Positions 37,073 to 47,826 of a stretch of 64,000 bases of DNA are shown piece after piece. Origin of the DNA: Dama dama (lineage: Eukaryota; Chordata; Mammalia; Artiodactyla; Cervidae). Positions within the stretch are counted from its first letter, which is position 1. Each line of letters opens with the position of its first letter. The stretch lies in NCBI RefSeq assembly GCF_033118175.1, contig NC_083701.1, forward strand, positions 68,099,001-68,163,000, written 5' to 3'. The notes under the pieces were generated by a model. It was not told the DNA's origin. It worked only from the letters and a program-made list of their open reading frames with translations, and made no database searches. The position numbers were made by a program, and so were the translations under genes.

Positions 37073-38745
37073 AAAGGCCTCAGAAAACAAACATTATATG
37101 GTCTTGTAAGCGGCAATCTTCCAGAGTCTATTTTCAATTGGAATAAATTCTGCAGCCAATTCTACCTTGCTTCGGTGTCCACAGTCCAGAGTCCTTGAAT
37201 ATCTAGTTCAGTATTCTACAGAAATCTGCAAGGCCTCCTAAACACCCCTCAACTAATTACACGAGGGAAAACAGATCATGTTCTGTATTATAACTTATGT
37301 GAAAATTGAACATAGTCATAGCCATTCTTTTAACAGTGATGCTAGAATAAGTGATGAAATATATGCACAGCTGTACACGAATCACCATTAAACACAGGAA
37401 CAAAACACCATTTGATGCATATCAAATAAGCTCCCCAAAAGCCAATCTGAATATATTTATTTTCATTTACTTTGATAAAGCGTTGGAAGGGTCTGCATAT
37501 AATTACGGAGACTGCTGCAAACAATATTTGATGCTATTAAGTGTTCCATTAAGCATCAGGCATGCACAATAGTTACTTTAAAGAATTTCTCATGTATGTA
37601 CGTTAACATTTCTATTTATAAGCTACAATATGTTTAAAGCATTTAGTAATCTTTAAACCAATTATTTAAATTGACCTATACCTGAGTGGGGAAAAACAAC
37701 AACAAAAAACTTCATCTCAACACCTGAAGGTAATATTTAAACTTTACTCCCCCAAATTATGTAAATTTTTAATATGTCATCCTTAAAATTCCAAACATGA
37801 CAAAAATTCTTACCACTATTTAATTAGAAGTGTGATTTCTCAGCAGCAGTCTACCCACCACACACTTAGAGCATGCCACACTTCAGGGGTTTACATGATA
37901 AGAGTGATGTGCTGGTGGATGCAGATGACCATAATTGAACATATCAGTCTCTTCTCTTCATTCTGGATCTTTCATTTCAAACTAAATAAAGCTTTTCATT
38001 AATATAAACTAAGACTTTTTCTCCCCTTTATTTAACACCAATAAGAGAAGATAAAACACCTTTATTGTCTTCAACTGCTTGGCAAAATAGAAAATGTTCC
38101 AAATACATTAGGTAATTGGGTGAAGGGTTAGTGTTTTCTCATTAAGAAACATTCCAAGTCAAATGATCACACACACTGACAAATTCAAATTGCCTGGTTC
38201 TCGGTCCTTTATGGCTTAAAGTAGTGGATTTGAAAACTACTTTGGGTTAAAATAAAGTTCATGAATAATGCACAGGTTATACATCTAGGAAATCATGCAA
38301 TAAATATATGTTCTCACGTACACTGGAATCTTGGTGATGAAAGGGGTCTGCAGGTGTGAACAGTAATGTTTCTTCATTTTACCAAAAGAATACGCCCAGC
38401 AAGTTCCTTGCTTTGGGCCAACTCAAAACCCTGTTAGCCAGGTCATCCTGATTTTCTCAGATTGATAAAAGCAGCCAATGTCCTAAGCCATCTGTGGTTA
38501 AGGAACTGATGGGCCTCAACTGCAGGAGCTGTGAGGTCCAAACTAAGCCGAACGAGACTCTCAGGATCCTGCCACTCTGCTACAAAGTCAATTTGGACTA
38601 CCCAGCAGACTAGAGTATCAAATAGAGAAATGCTGAGAATGACCCACTGGAACTATTTACTACAGTATTATCTTTAAAAAAAAAAAAACAAAAAAAAACT
38701 ATCTGTCCTTTAAATCTATTTGAGAATCGCCTTGGTAAGACCCAC

Positions 38746-40362
38746 TCACTGTTCCTGGTTTTGATATGCCCCTACAACATGAGAATTGAACTGAACTACA
38801 ATGATTGTAATGTCATCTCTGTACATCCGAGCAAGCTCTTCAGGAAGACTAAGCATTTTGGAGAGGCGCTCATGATCAACAGCCCCAAACTCATTGTTGC
38901 CCACAGCATGGCGAATAAGGTGGGTTGCTGCATTCTGGTCCTCAAACACTGATGACATCTTAGCTCTCCGTTCTGTTAAAAGGCCATGCATCTGCCCCAG
39001 AGTCACCTTATAGCCACCAACGGCTATTGGCTGCTGGTGATGCATGCCTGTTAGGTACTCACCCACAATCCTAACCACATCCTGCCTGTGCATTGTCTCC
39101 CATAGCCCATCAGTTGCCAGTATCAGAAATTTATCCTGTGGCCTTAATCGGTGGTAAGTTACTTCTGGTTCAGCAGTGAGATAAGGAGGTGTGTAATAAT
39201 TAGGAGGGATGAACTTGGTGTATTCATTGTCATTCAACTGGTCTGGGCCAGATTCTATCACTCTCTTCTGAAGGTCAATGCTCCATTTGAACTTGACATC
39301 TCCAAAAGCCCGAAAAGGCATCAGCAAGCCAAGCAGCCGATCCTGTTTCACCACACTCTTGGCCTCGTTCTTGGGGTGCTCCAGTTTCAGCCGTTCCACT
39401 TCTCTCTCATTCTGAGCATTGTGGTCATTAGATAGCGTGACTGCCGACCAAGAGCCGTCCTCTTCCTGCACCCCCAGCATGGCTCTGCTATCGCCAGTGT
39501 TGGCCACATGAAGGTCAACACCATCCACGTGGGCCACGCAAGCTGTGGCCCCAGAAAATGCCACTCGAAGCACCAGGTAGTTGAGGAAAGAATTGGGATC
39601 TCCGACTTGAGCCTCCAAGGAGATGTCATTATCAAGCCTCTTGAAAGCATTAATCAAAGCCTCCTTAACATCAATATCAGTTGACTCCCCAGTGTTGAGG
39701 TCAATAAGCTCTTGCCAGTAAGTCCTCAAGCTGTTGAAATATAACTTGGACGCCTCCTTACTGAAGTAATCGTTGGGGTGCTTGTGCCACTGGAGAATGG
39801 GTAGTAGGGCTCGACCGCTCTCCACGGCATTTTCGATCTCCAGCAAAGTCTCGTGGGGTAACAAAGAGACAGCAATATAATAAAAGAGTCTTTCACTAAC
39901 TGCCTGGGAGCAAGCACAGCCTGCGTGGCCATCGAAAACCCCCAAAAGCATCCCTCTGGTCTGCAAGCAGGTTGCTGCACTCCTCCGGTCCTCAATGGGT
40001 GCGTTTGCGGGCAGCTGATTGCTGTCAAATCCAAGGACAGAACTGACATTTTTGCCATCAAATTCTGGCACTTTGAAACTGTACTCATTAGCTTTTAGGA
40101 TGCTATTGACTTGGGGAGGTGTGAGGTAAAACTTCTGCGGCGTGGAAGCATATCTCCTTCCTTGGGTGTACTGCCACCAGCTCTCCTTTGGCCTGTAAAA
40201 GGTAGCATACGCTGGATGGGGTGCGTATCTTGGGCGACTCTGCAGAATATAAGGGGGTGAGCAGCAGAGATGTTTGTGGTGGCAGTAACATGCAGTGCCA
40301 TAGATTCTGCTCAGTTCACAGTTACGAATCAGAGGGAAAAACAGTTGAGTTGGTGCTGGCAT
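38746..40362 (-). CDS. PDP1: Pyruvate dehydrogenase phosphatase catalytic subunit 1, 538-aa mitochondrial precursor
   Basis: PDP1 is the Mg/Mn-dependent PP2C-type phosphatase of the mitochondrial matrix. It removes phosphate from the E1-alpha subunit of the pyruvate dehydrogenase complex and so reactivates it; it works with a regulatory subunit and binds the E2 lipoyl domain in a calcium-dependent way (family knowledge). Seen here: one open frame without interruption, start ATG at 40362-40360 with G at -3, stop TGA at 38748-38746. The N-terminus is basic and Cys-rich, and RRY-ASTPQ around residue 71 fits the known transit-peptide cleavage. PP2C motifs follow in order: VFDGHAGC (Asp144, Gly145), GATACVAHVDG and ANTGDSRAML near 271-295, PFRAFGDV near 349, LATDGLWE (Asp418), and RDDITIIVV (Asp516). 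All expected metal ligands are present, and the protein ends QNQEQ. The whole 538-aa form lies in one exon. The open frame runs 5' past the ATG to the splice acceptor after 40406. No frameshift or damage is seen. Confidence 0.97.
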   Translation of the reverse strand: MPAPTQLFFPLIRNCELSRIYGTACYCHHKHLCCSPPYILQSRPRYAPHPAYATFYRPKESWWQYTQGRRYASTPQKFYLTPPQVNSILKANEYSFKVPEFDGKNVSSVLGFDSNQLPANAPIEDRRSAATCLQTRGMLLGVFDGHAGCACSQAVSERLFYYIAVSLLPHETLLEIENAVESGRALLPILQWHKHPNDYFSKEASKLYFNSLRTYWQELIDLNTGESTDIDVKEALINAFKRLDNDISLEAQVGDPNSFLNYLVLRVAFSGATACVAHVDGVDLHVANTGDSRAMLGVQEEDGSWSAVTLSNDHNAQNEREVERLKLEHPKNEAKSVVKQDRLLGLLMPFRAFGDVKFKWSIDLQKRVIESGPDQLNDNEYTKFIPPNYYTPPYLTAEPEVTYHRLRPQDKFLILATDGLWETMHRQDVVRIVGEYLTGMHHQQPIAVGGYKVTLGQMHGLLTERRAKMSSVFEDQNAATHLIRHAVGNNEFGAVDHERLSKMLSLPEELARMYRDDITIIVVQFNSHVVGAYQNQEQ

Positions 40363-40406
40363 GGCATCAGAGAACAGTGGCAAGCTGGAACTTCTGACTG
40401 GGATTC
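40363..40406 (-). CDS. PDP1: 5' part of PDP1 large exon, coding only in the N-extended isoform
   Basis: Between the splice acceptor and the canonical ATG, 44 nt stay open in the PDP1 frame. They read (G)-IPVRSSS, then LPLFSDA, directly before MPAPTQ. A pyrimidine-rich tract ending in TAG lies just upstream on the minus strand (AG at 40408-40407). With a noncoding first exon this is 5'UTR; with the exon at 43892-43922 it is coding. A TTG at 40383 lies in frame, but there is no reason to use it as a start. Confidence 0.8.
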
Positions 40407-43400
40407 CTAGACAGCAATTTCACAGGTAAGCACAAAGAAAAAAGTTACATTCAGATTATTTAATCTATTTTTGCTTTCATAACAGATATTTAGCAGGTGA
40501 ATTTACAAGTGTCCTGTGCCTCCTAAGGTACTATATTTTACACACATACCATGTACTATCTCTACAGGATCTCTGCCAAGCGCACTTGATTACTTAATGG
40601 AGCCAGGAGCAAACTGTCTTCTAGCTTTACTTTTCTCTTTGTATTTCTTTATGCAGCACAAACTGGGCAGAATGTACAACAGATCTGGCTGGGAAGAGCG
40701 GAGGAGATGAAGGTTATATAACATTATGCAGTGGCAGTAGACCTGGCCAATTACCCTTCTCTTTATCCTTAAAAAAGGCCATGGGTCTCCCATATTGCAC
40801 AGGGACTTCTCCCATTTATGAAGATCCTGTTTATAGAGCCATGTTCAATGGTTAGCACTTGATACACCTGGGTATCACCATATACGTGTTGGGATGCAGC
40901 CTCAACCTGTGTGTATTCATGAATTATTGGTACAATATATACATATGTCACTATAATTAACACGTACAAGAAAAATCTTACATAATGGATAAAAATAGAA
41001 GTTCCAAAATGCCCTCCTTGTATCCAGGAGATGGTCTTGCAAACAATGCTTCTCCAGACCACTGTGCCGATTTGGCAAGTTTAGGGACACAGGTCTGCCA
41101 CCAAGTCACCAAATAATCCTGGAAAAGTGGGCAGGTTTCATTTATTCATTAATTTTACTGTATTTTTTGTGATTAAAAAAAAAAAAGCAAGTATTTTAGT
41201 AGCTCTAAAACTTTGTTAGTAACATAAATGGTCTCAGTTCTGGAACTTAATTTACTTGTTAGTATTCTCCTCTGCCTATCAGCCGTAAAAGAAAGCTACA
41301 GAAATATGATCTTCATCTATTACAGACCCCAAGTAGAATTTACCCCCAGAAAACCATTCTCTTACATTTTAAAAAATGGTTATCTATTTGCCCTTGGAAA
41401 TTAATAAACAGTGAAACAGTAGTCTAATGGACTAAGGTTTGGCTTAGAAAGGTAGAGCATTATACTTGTGAATAAATGAAAATCGTATCACTTATATCTG
41501 GAAGTGGAACACTGAAAATATTTTGATGAGCATTTATCTAGAAAACGTAATAAACATGTACCACTAAGCCAGGTAATGTATACAAGAAAAGAATCCCTCT
41601 TGTAACACACATTTCCCCTGAATTCTTGAGGTATTGCCTCAAAGTATTCACCTGGCCTATAAACAAATAGGCTTTAGAAATATCTTATATAAGGAAACAA
41701 ATGCAATAAACAAAAAGGAATAAGGAATAGAAAATCACTTGAGCCTTAATATCAACTATTTTTTCCTAAGGTTGAACATATTAAGAAAAAATTTTACAAA
41801 TATCATAGAGTATTAGCTATATTATTACATTATTTTCACATACCCTCTTTTGAAAAACAGTTAGAAAAATGATAAACGGAATGCAGGGAGCAAACACTGA
41901 ATTTGCTTCGGTAACAAGCACTGTGTAAGCAAGTTATATAGAACCCCTTTTGCATGTGATAGAATGTACTGTTATTTTAACTACATTATTTAAGAAGAAA
42001 TTCGTTTACAAAATTGAAAACAAGATTAGGCAAGAGAAGGTAAGGAATAGAATTCTTGAAATAAGAGCAATAACTAAATAACGTCTGAAAGGCAGTCTTG
42101 AAAGACAGAAGTTCCAGAAAAACAGGAATCTATCAAGAACAACCACTTAAATAACAGCACTTCAAACTGAATACCTGAAAGTCATCCAAAGGTTAAGTGT
42201 ACATGACTGAGCCAGGAGATGTGCTAAAACGCTGGGCCACATGACACTGGCTTTCAGATATGAACCATAACTCTTGCTAGGTTTGTATGCAGAAAGCACA
42301 TGGACTCATTTCATACTTTGTATGAAGATTATTTCTATTATTAAAAATGTAAACATACCAATTTTCATGAAAATAAATTTTCTCTGTAAGTTTATATATG
42401 TCTGCATTTAAGCTTACTTTAACATGTAAGAATTTTAGAGGACAAAAAATACCTGTGTTTCTGTATGGAATGTAGATTGAATCAAAGTACTGTTTGTGTT
42501 TGGAGGCAGGGTTTGAGAGACAGATGTGTAACAGAATTGGGCTATATGACATCTGATGAAGAAATAACAAGACCAGGAAACCCACACTTTCCTTAAATTC
42601 CTTTGTTTTGACAATCCTCCTGTTTTTCTAATTGACTGCAAAATGAACTATTTTGGCAAAAGAACTGATTCATGCAGCAGATGCTTTGAATAGGTAAATT
42701 CAAACACCAGGCACTCAAGTAACATACATTTTCCCCTCAGGCATAAATTCTCAAGATTAAAAAAAAAAAGCAGAGAGTCAATTTTATTAACTCGATCCTT
42801 CAATTACTCAGGGGTTTATGGACTGAGTATGGACTGAGACTCCCAACATGCCTCTAAAAGTCAAATTCTGAGGGAAGTTACCTACTCTGTGATTAAGGAG
42901 CATTTGTTCACCACCAGTACAAATGACATACTCTCTTCATCAGACCAGTTACTCCTAGAAGTCAATGTACTTTCGAATGCTTTCATAAACCGTAAGTTAA
43001 CATTCAAAAAACTCTTGAGTATCCTTCTGAATATCCTGTGATTCAACAACAAAACTCCATGAAATCAAAACTCTTGTTGACAACTTGCTAAATCAATGAA
43101 GTTAAAGGGTTCTGATGCGGCAGTAAGAACAGCAGCAAGGTACAGCTGTGGTAAACTGAAGCACCGTCAAATTTTCAAGTTATTTATGGCCACAATTTCA
43201 CTTAAAAATTCCCATCCCATGATCCAGACTTAGCCACCTTAGATACAGCATCTTAGTCTTAGGCAGATTTTGCCACTGACTAATAAGGCAAGATGAGCTG
43301 TAAGGAGAAACAGAAAAGAGACCCATCCATTCTTACTGATGTACTCTGCAGGGCTTGTGCCAGGAAATGATTCCACTTTATCAATAAACTCTCAGAACAA

Positions 43401-43891
43401 ACTAATTAGAGAATGCAATTACTGCCCCGACTCCAGAGCTCTTCAGCTCTGCAAAGCTTTTGGTGTAAATGGGAAAAAAAAAAAAGCTATACTAATCATT
43501 AAATGTGTCAGAACCCCAGTTTATGTAATCCGATTGCATTAAACACCCTGCATAAAGACTCTCTGCGATTTTTCAGCATTTTTGGGCAATGTTTAGCCAT
43601 TTCACAGCTCCTGTTATCTCTATATGAATGAAGAAACCGGCTGCCTTTGGAAGACTCCGAAGCCCCAAGTCAGCACTTGTTTGATCAGTTTCCTTTGTAC
43701 CCTACCTGAAAATGGCACTCACTTAAGGCATCAACTGCTATCCTGGTGCAGGATCCCTTTGTACACCCCCCCCTCTTTTCTACCTACCTCACCTCTTCAT
43801 TCCACACAGACCCACCTAAGACCATCCACACGCAAAATCAGTCATCATCCTTCCTGGGTACCCAACGCCAGGTAGTTAAGGGAATACCTAC
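40407..43891 (-). other. PDP1: PDP1 intron between the 5' coding exon and the main exon
   Basis: The intron is bounded by GTAGGT (43891-43886) and a pyrimidine-rich TAG acceptor (40407-40409). It is AT-rich with only A/T runs (41168-41182, 42758-42769). I see no SINE, BovB or recent L1 in it, unlike the DNA on either side, and no other coding exon. Confidence 0.65.
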
Positions 43892-43922
43892 CAATTCGTC
43901 TGGGCCCGGGACACACACACAT
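43892..43922 (-). CDS. PDP1: PDP1 alternative first coding exon (N-terminal extension)
   Basis: An ATG at 43922-43920 (A at -3) opens the frame MCVCPGPRRI plus the first base of a glycine codon, then meets a donor GTAGGT at 43891-43886. Joining this phase-1 end to the acceptor at 40406 makes GGA (Gly) and continues IPVRSSS into the main PDP1 frame. That gives a 563-aa protein, 25 residues longer than the canonical form. From memory, a human PDP1 isoform carries the same kind of 25-residue extension, which supports this as a real exon. The exon's 5' end (untranslated) must lie further right, in the CpG island, and is not defined by sequence alone. The extension could alter mitochondrial targeting; that is inference. 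Confidence 0.75.
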
Positions 43923-44104
43923 TCTCCTGTCATCACAACACGGAGCCGACAACATCCACAACCCGCGCGGAGAGCAGCAGCAACAGCGGCACCGGCCCAT
44001 TGAAAAGCAAGGCAGAGATGCTCGTTAGAGGAGGCGTCGGCAGGGGAGGCGCGACAGGAGGAGGGGCGAGGTCTCGCTGCAGCCGGGTGAATGTGGCTAG
44101 GAGG

Positions 44105-44123
44105 TGGGGTGGGGTGGGGTGGG
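44105..44123 (+). repeat. (GGGGT)n, predicted G-quadruplex
   Basis: Four consecutive G4 runs separated by single T, with a fifth run after TT at 44127-44130. It lies in the PDP1 5' region; the G-rich strand is the template strand for PDP1. Confidence 0.8.
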
Positions 44124-44783
44124 GTTGGGGAAAGAGGATGGAGGCGCAAGACAGGGAGTGGGGAGGAGGGCGGAAACCTAACCAACAAACCCACCCCTCG
44201 GGAGCCGCGGAGCTACAGCTGGAGGCGGCGGGGGCCCGGAGGCCCGCGGAGGCGCGCCCCGGGACCGGCCCGTCCATCCAGCCCCGGCGCGGAGCCCACG
44301 GGAGCGCGGCATCCTCCGCCCGCCCACGCCGCGCCGGCCGCAGACCTGAAAACCGAGGGTCGGCCCGCGGGGTCACCCTGGAACCGGGGTGTGCGTGTGA
44401 GGGGGGGGAATCCTCAGGCCGAGCGACTCCGCGCCACCTGAGCCGCACCTGCCCCGGAATCCACCCTCGCGCCGGCCCTCACGGCGCCCCGGGCGCGGCC
44501 AGCGGGCCCACACCCCCGCCCCGGACCTGGAGCCCCGCGGGCAGCCCTCTGGCGCAGTCACGCCCGCCGCGGCCCCGACGCCCCTCGAGAGCGCACCTGG
44601 CGCCCCCAGGCTCGTCTCCTCACGCGCGCCGGCCGCCCCCCTCACAACTTCGGGCGGGCGGAGGAGGATTCCGGACGGTGCGGCTCGGCGCTGGGGTGAG
44701 GGAATACGAACCGGGCACGGCAGGGGGAGGAGCCGCTTCTTCTCAGCGAGGAGGCGGTGGCGGCGGGGGCACCTCCCGGCGGT

Positions 44784-44794
44784 CCTTACTCACG
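44784..44794 (-). other. PDP1: Candidate splice donor of a noncoding PDP1 first exon
   Basis: On the minus strand CTC is followed by GTGAGTAAGG, with intron start at 44793. This is a near-consensus donor about 145 bp downstream of the CCAAT box at 44937-44941. Joined to the acceptor after 40407 it would give mRNA whose first PDP1-frame ATG is the canonical one at 40362. This is inference; a transcript would be needed to confirm it. Confidence 0.35.
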
Positions 44795-45031
44795 AGCCGC
44801 CGCGACTCCCGGGAGCGCGGCCCCGGGCCCCAGGCCGGCCCACTCCGCCCCGCCCCCTCCCGCCCCCCCCCAAGCCAAGCCGGGCCCCCGCCCTGCCCCG
44901 CCCGAAAGTTCGGGCCCGAGCGCTTCCCGCCTTCCCATTGGGTGCGCAGTGGCGAGGGGGCGGGGCGCAGCAGAGCGGGCAGCCGCTCGGCGCGTGGGGG
45001 CGGAAGAGCCGCTCGCTCCCCGCCCGCTTTG

Positions 45032-45039
45032 TGACGTCA
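45032..45039. promoter_or_regulatory. CRE palindrome TGACGTCA
   Basis: Perfect 8-bp cAMP response element (CREB/ATF consensus) in the CpG island, about 95 bp upstream (in PDP1 sense) of the CCAAT box at 44937. The motif is seen; its use is inferred. Confidence 0.6.
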
Positions 45040-45099
45040 CGAGGGTCAGACACGCCCATCCACTCCGCGTGAGCTGCCCATTGGCTCCGAGGGCCCGCC

Positions 45100-45107
45100 T
45101 CACGTGA
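45100..45107. promoter_or_regulatory. Palindromic E-box TCACGTGA
   Basis: Perfect 8-bp M/E-box of the type bound by USF and MiT/TFE factors, 60 bp from the CRE and 15 bp from a CCAAT box (45080-45084). The clustering supports a functional promoter module; factor identity is inference. Confidence 0.55.
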
Positions 45108-45109
45108 CC

Positions 45110-45146
45110 GCGCCCGCGCCCGCGCCCGCGCCCGCTCCCGCACCCG
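45110..45146. repeat. GCGCCC hexanucleotide tandem repeat in CpG island
   Basis: About four perfect GCGCCC units followed by two diverged ones (GCTCCC, GCACCC). It lies directly beside the TCACGTGA box. Confidence 0.85.
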
Positions 45147-45629
45147 CTATAGCCGGGTGAAGGCGGGGCCGCGCGCGGTCGCGGGCTTGACTGAAGGGCC
45201 TGGAGGGAGGAAGCGCCCGGGTCCGCACGAGCGTCCCCGAGCGGGCAGGGCCGGTGAACGGCCGTTTCCCGCAGACAGGCTTCCATGACGCCCCGGCACC
45301 TCGGCGAGCCTTCTTCCCTCCTTACGGGGGTGGGCTGGGGCTTCGTAGGTTTAGGCTTCGAGAGGAGGCTCCCTTCCCAACGGGAAGCTAAATTCCCAGA
45401 GACGGCCCTACCTGGAATAACAAGACATGAGAGAACCCCAGTGTATCTGAGGCCTGGTTCATGGATTCTTTTCGGAGCGTTGACTTTGGAGCATGTTTTC
45501 TGTTATTTTCTGGACAAGTCTCAGGGCCCAGGGAGAGAAAGGCAGTCTGAACAGCAGCCAGAGGAGGTTGTGATGAAGGAATTCTTGACACTGTCGAGTA
45601 GGTGTGTGTGGTCACATTTTCTGAAAGAA

Positions 45630-45810
45630 AGAAAGTGAAGTCGCTCAGTCGTGTCAGACCCTTTGCGACCCCATGGACTATAGCCTGCCAGGGTCCTCCA
45701 TCCATGGACTCTTCCATGCAAGAGTACTGGAGTGGGCTGCCATTTCCTTCTCCAGGAGATCTTCCCGACCCAGGCATTGAACCCAGGTCTCCCGCATTGT
45801 AGGCACACCA
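45630..45810 (-). repeat. Bov-tA SINE
   Basis: Antisense copy, the first recent transposon right of the PDP1 CpG island. From 'agtgaagtcgctcagtcg' to 'cccgcattgtaggcacacca'. Confidence 0.9.
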
Positions 45811-46599
45811 CGTTTTCTGAAGGGCTTTGAAATCAGTGTTTATTTGCCGTGAATAGGAAAAGAGTAGAACGCACAATGTGAAAATGGGAAGAACCCTGGA
45901 CTTTCTGTGTCAGGACCATCACCCAAGTCACTTCCGCTCCGTGAGAATCAATTTCCACTTCTGCAAGCTGGATTGGGGTGGCCTTGGCAGTCTTGGTTAA
46001 AGGGTAGACATGGCCGGGACTGCTTCACTTGCTTCTGTCCACACGTAATCCCCTCTTTATTAACCGAGTCATTGATAGTGGCTTCTGAAAACTTCTTTGG
46101 AGATGGTATCAGATAGATCATTGCACTTAGCCTGCCTACTGTTAAAAACAGTTAACTGATTTGTTAAGCATATCTGCTTACTAGCCGATAAAATTCCCAA
46201 ATTGATGTGCGCAGGCTATAAAAGCTGTCATATTAACAGTATTGTGGAGTTTTGTTTTTGTTAATTTGCACTATCTGATTTTATGTAATAAAGGATAAAT
46301 TTTATAGACACAAAACAGTGCCAGGAACTGGTTCTTTATAGCTCCTAGATCTTTCCAGCTGCCTCCTCTATTCTTGAAATAGAGAATATTTTGGCCCAGC
46401 CCCAGGCTGCCCACGGAACTCTTGTGGCTATTTTTATGTGGCCTTCATCCATTTTACATGGGTCTATCTGCCTCACATCAACCCCTCTTTTTTACTTCTC
46501 AAATGAGCTTCCCATAAGTTGGTAAGTATTTTTTTTCATGGTCTTTTATTCTGTTGAGTATCTGATTTATGTATGTTTTCCATAGTCTCATAGAGGCAA

Positions 46600-46868
46600 T
46601 ATAGGGTGGTATAGCGGAGTGAGTAAGAACACAGCTGGAGCTAGACTACCTGAATTCCAGTTCCAGCTCTGACTCTTGCTATGTGGTCTTGGGTAACTTC
46701 TTCCTGGCTCAGTTCTTTCATATATAAGATAGGAATAAAAATAGTAACATTTTAAAACTTTTTACCCTCACAGGTTTGTATTAAGTGAGTTGCTATATAT
46801 ATATATCATGCTGAGTAAGTACAAGCAAGTAGTAAGGGCTGTGTAAGTATCAGCTATTATTAATATTA
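46600..46868 (+). repeat. MIR SINE
   Basis: 'cctgaattccagttccagct', 'gctatgtggtcttgggtaac' and an 'aagtatcagctattatt' end are typical MIR. It includes a short TA microsatellite (46793-46806). Confidence 0.8.
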
Positions 46869-47826
46869 TAGACAAGTCCAGGTGAGTGTGTTTGTTTTAT
46901 TAAAGACTGGAGGTAGGAGATGAATACACTCAAGTAGAATATATTCTACAGCTAAATACTAAATACTAAGCGATTATACAGCTAAATACTAAGCAATTAT
47001 TAATAGAGTGGAGAGTCTTATAACCTTAGGATATCAGGTTAAGGTGATTTATTTACATGAGGAATGTCACTGCCTCTTAACCCCTACTTTACAGACATGG
47101 AGACCAGGTAGTTGAATGTAAGTGGATTTTTATTTTGAGAGTTTCTGCCTGAGGACTCAGAAATGAAGTTTACAATAGGCTAGTTTGCTGTCTATAAAAC
47201 TTTTTCTATTGTGAAAATAAAGTCATGAGACTCCAAGATATATATATAGCCATAGCAATGATCTCTTTAGATCACCTTGGTAGCATATACCTTATTCCAC
47301 ACCAGTATTGCCATTATTCAGAGCCCTTTAAAAATGACCTTTTCAAATTGTTTTTGGATCTGCACAGGAAACTCCAACTTATTTTACTATAACTGGTACC
47401 TTGGTTTTTATTCCAAAATAGTATTGATTCTCTCTTGGTAATATTCTTAGTTTTGAACAACTTATTTCTGAAAATAACACCTACTCTCAAAAAATTGATA
47501 TTTGCCACCACTAAATATAGTCAAAAGAATTTGTCCTGAGACTTGAAGGCAATGCCAAAGTATTTCTGGAATCAGAATAAAGGATCCCCCAAAGCAATGG
47601 CTTTACAATAAAAGTCATTTAGAGGTGTAAGTTTTGTTCTCTAGCTGCAAAGTTATATGATTCTGTGACATGTATGTTGTAAATAAAGTTATAGTCCTTC
47701 TGCACAGGAACCAATTGCTTGTACCACTGGGGGAGGTTCTTTAGTATCTCAGCCTTGTCTCCCCTCTGGCCTGGCTTTCCTCCTGTCTCTAAATGGAGCT
47801 CCTTTTAGCCACCCAGTGAATAGGCT

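Larger units (their letters stand above)
36290..38745 (-). other. PDP1: PDP1 3' untranslated region
   Basis: About 2.45 kb follow the stop codon without any recent transposon, ending at a good poly(A) site (see 36308-36313). It is AT-rich. It holds an A-run just past the stop (near 38672-38698 on the plus strand), an 18-base G run at 37055-37072 (poly-C in the mRNA), a 21-bp perfect direct repeat at 36721-36767, and several internal AATAAA signals in the PDP1 sense (36833-36838, 38027-38032, 38061-38066) that could give shorter transcripts. The extent is inferred from repeat absence and the poly(A) signal. Confidence 0.6.
43950..45290 (-). promoter_or_regulatory. PDP1: CpG-island promoter of PDP1
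   Basis: Composition changes sharply here to GC-rich, CpG-dense DNA, with many GC boxes (CCCCGCCC/GGGCGG), and returns to AT-rich outside. It sits at the 5' end of PDP1 and overlaps the upstream side of the 43892-43922 exon. Two CCAAT boxes read in the PDP1 sense (ATTGG on the plus strand at 44937-44941 and 45080-45084). A CRE palindrome and a TCACGTGA box lie between 45.03 and 45.11 kb. No clear TATA box is seen in PDP1 orientation. Long open frames across the island are a by-product of GC richness. A divergent noncoding transcript to the right is possible, as at many CpG islands, but nothing in the sequence proves one. Confidence 0.85.

Noticed and set aside
39387..40301. Overlapping frames in other phases across the PDP1 exon
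   Set aside because: Shadows of the PDP1 coding frame.
38746..40383. 545-residue PDP1 start at 40383
   Set aside because: The codon there is TTG. The canonical ATG is at 40362, and longer forms need the upstream exon with ATG at 43922.
44000..45034. 344-residue plus-strand frame and several overlapping frames of similar size
   Set aside because: Low-complexity Pro/Arg/Gly/Ala translations present in all frames of a CpG island; no domain.
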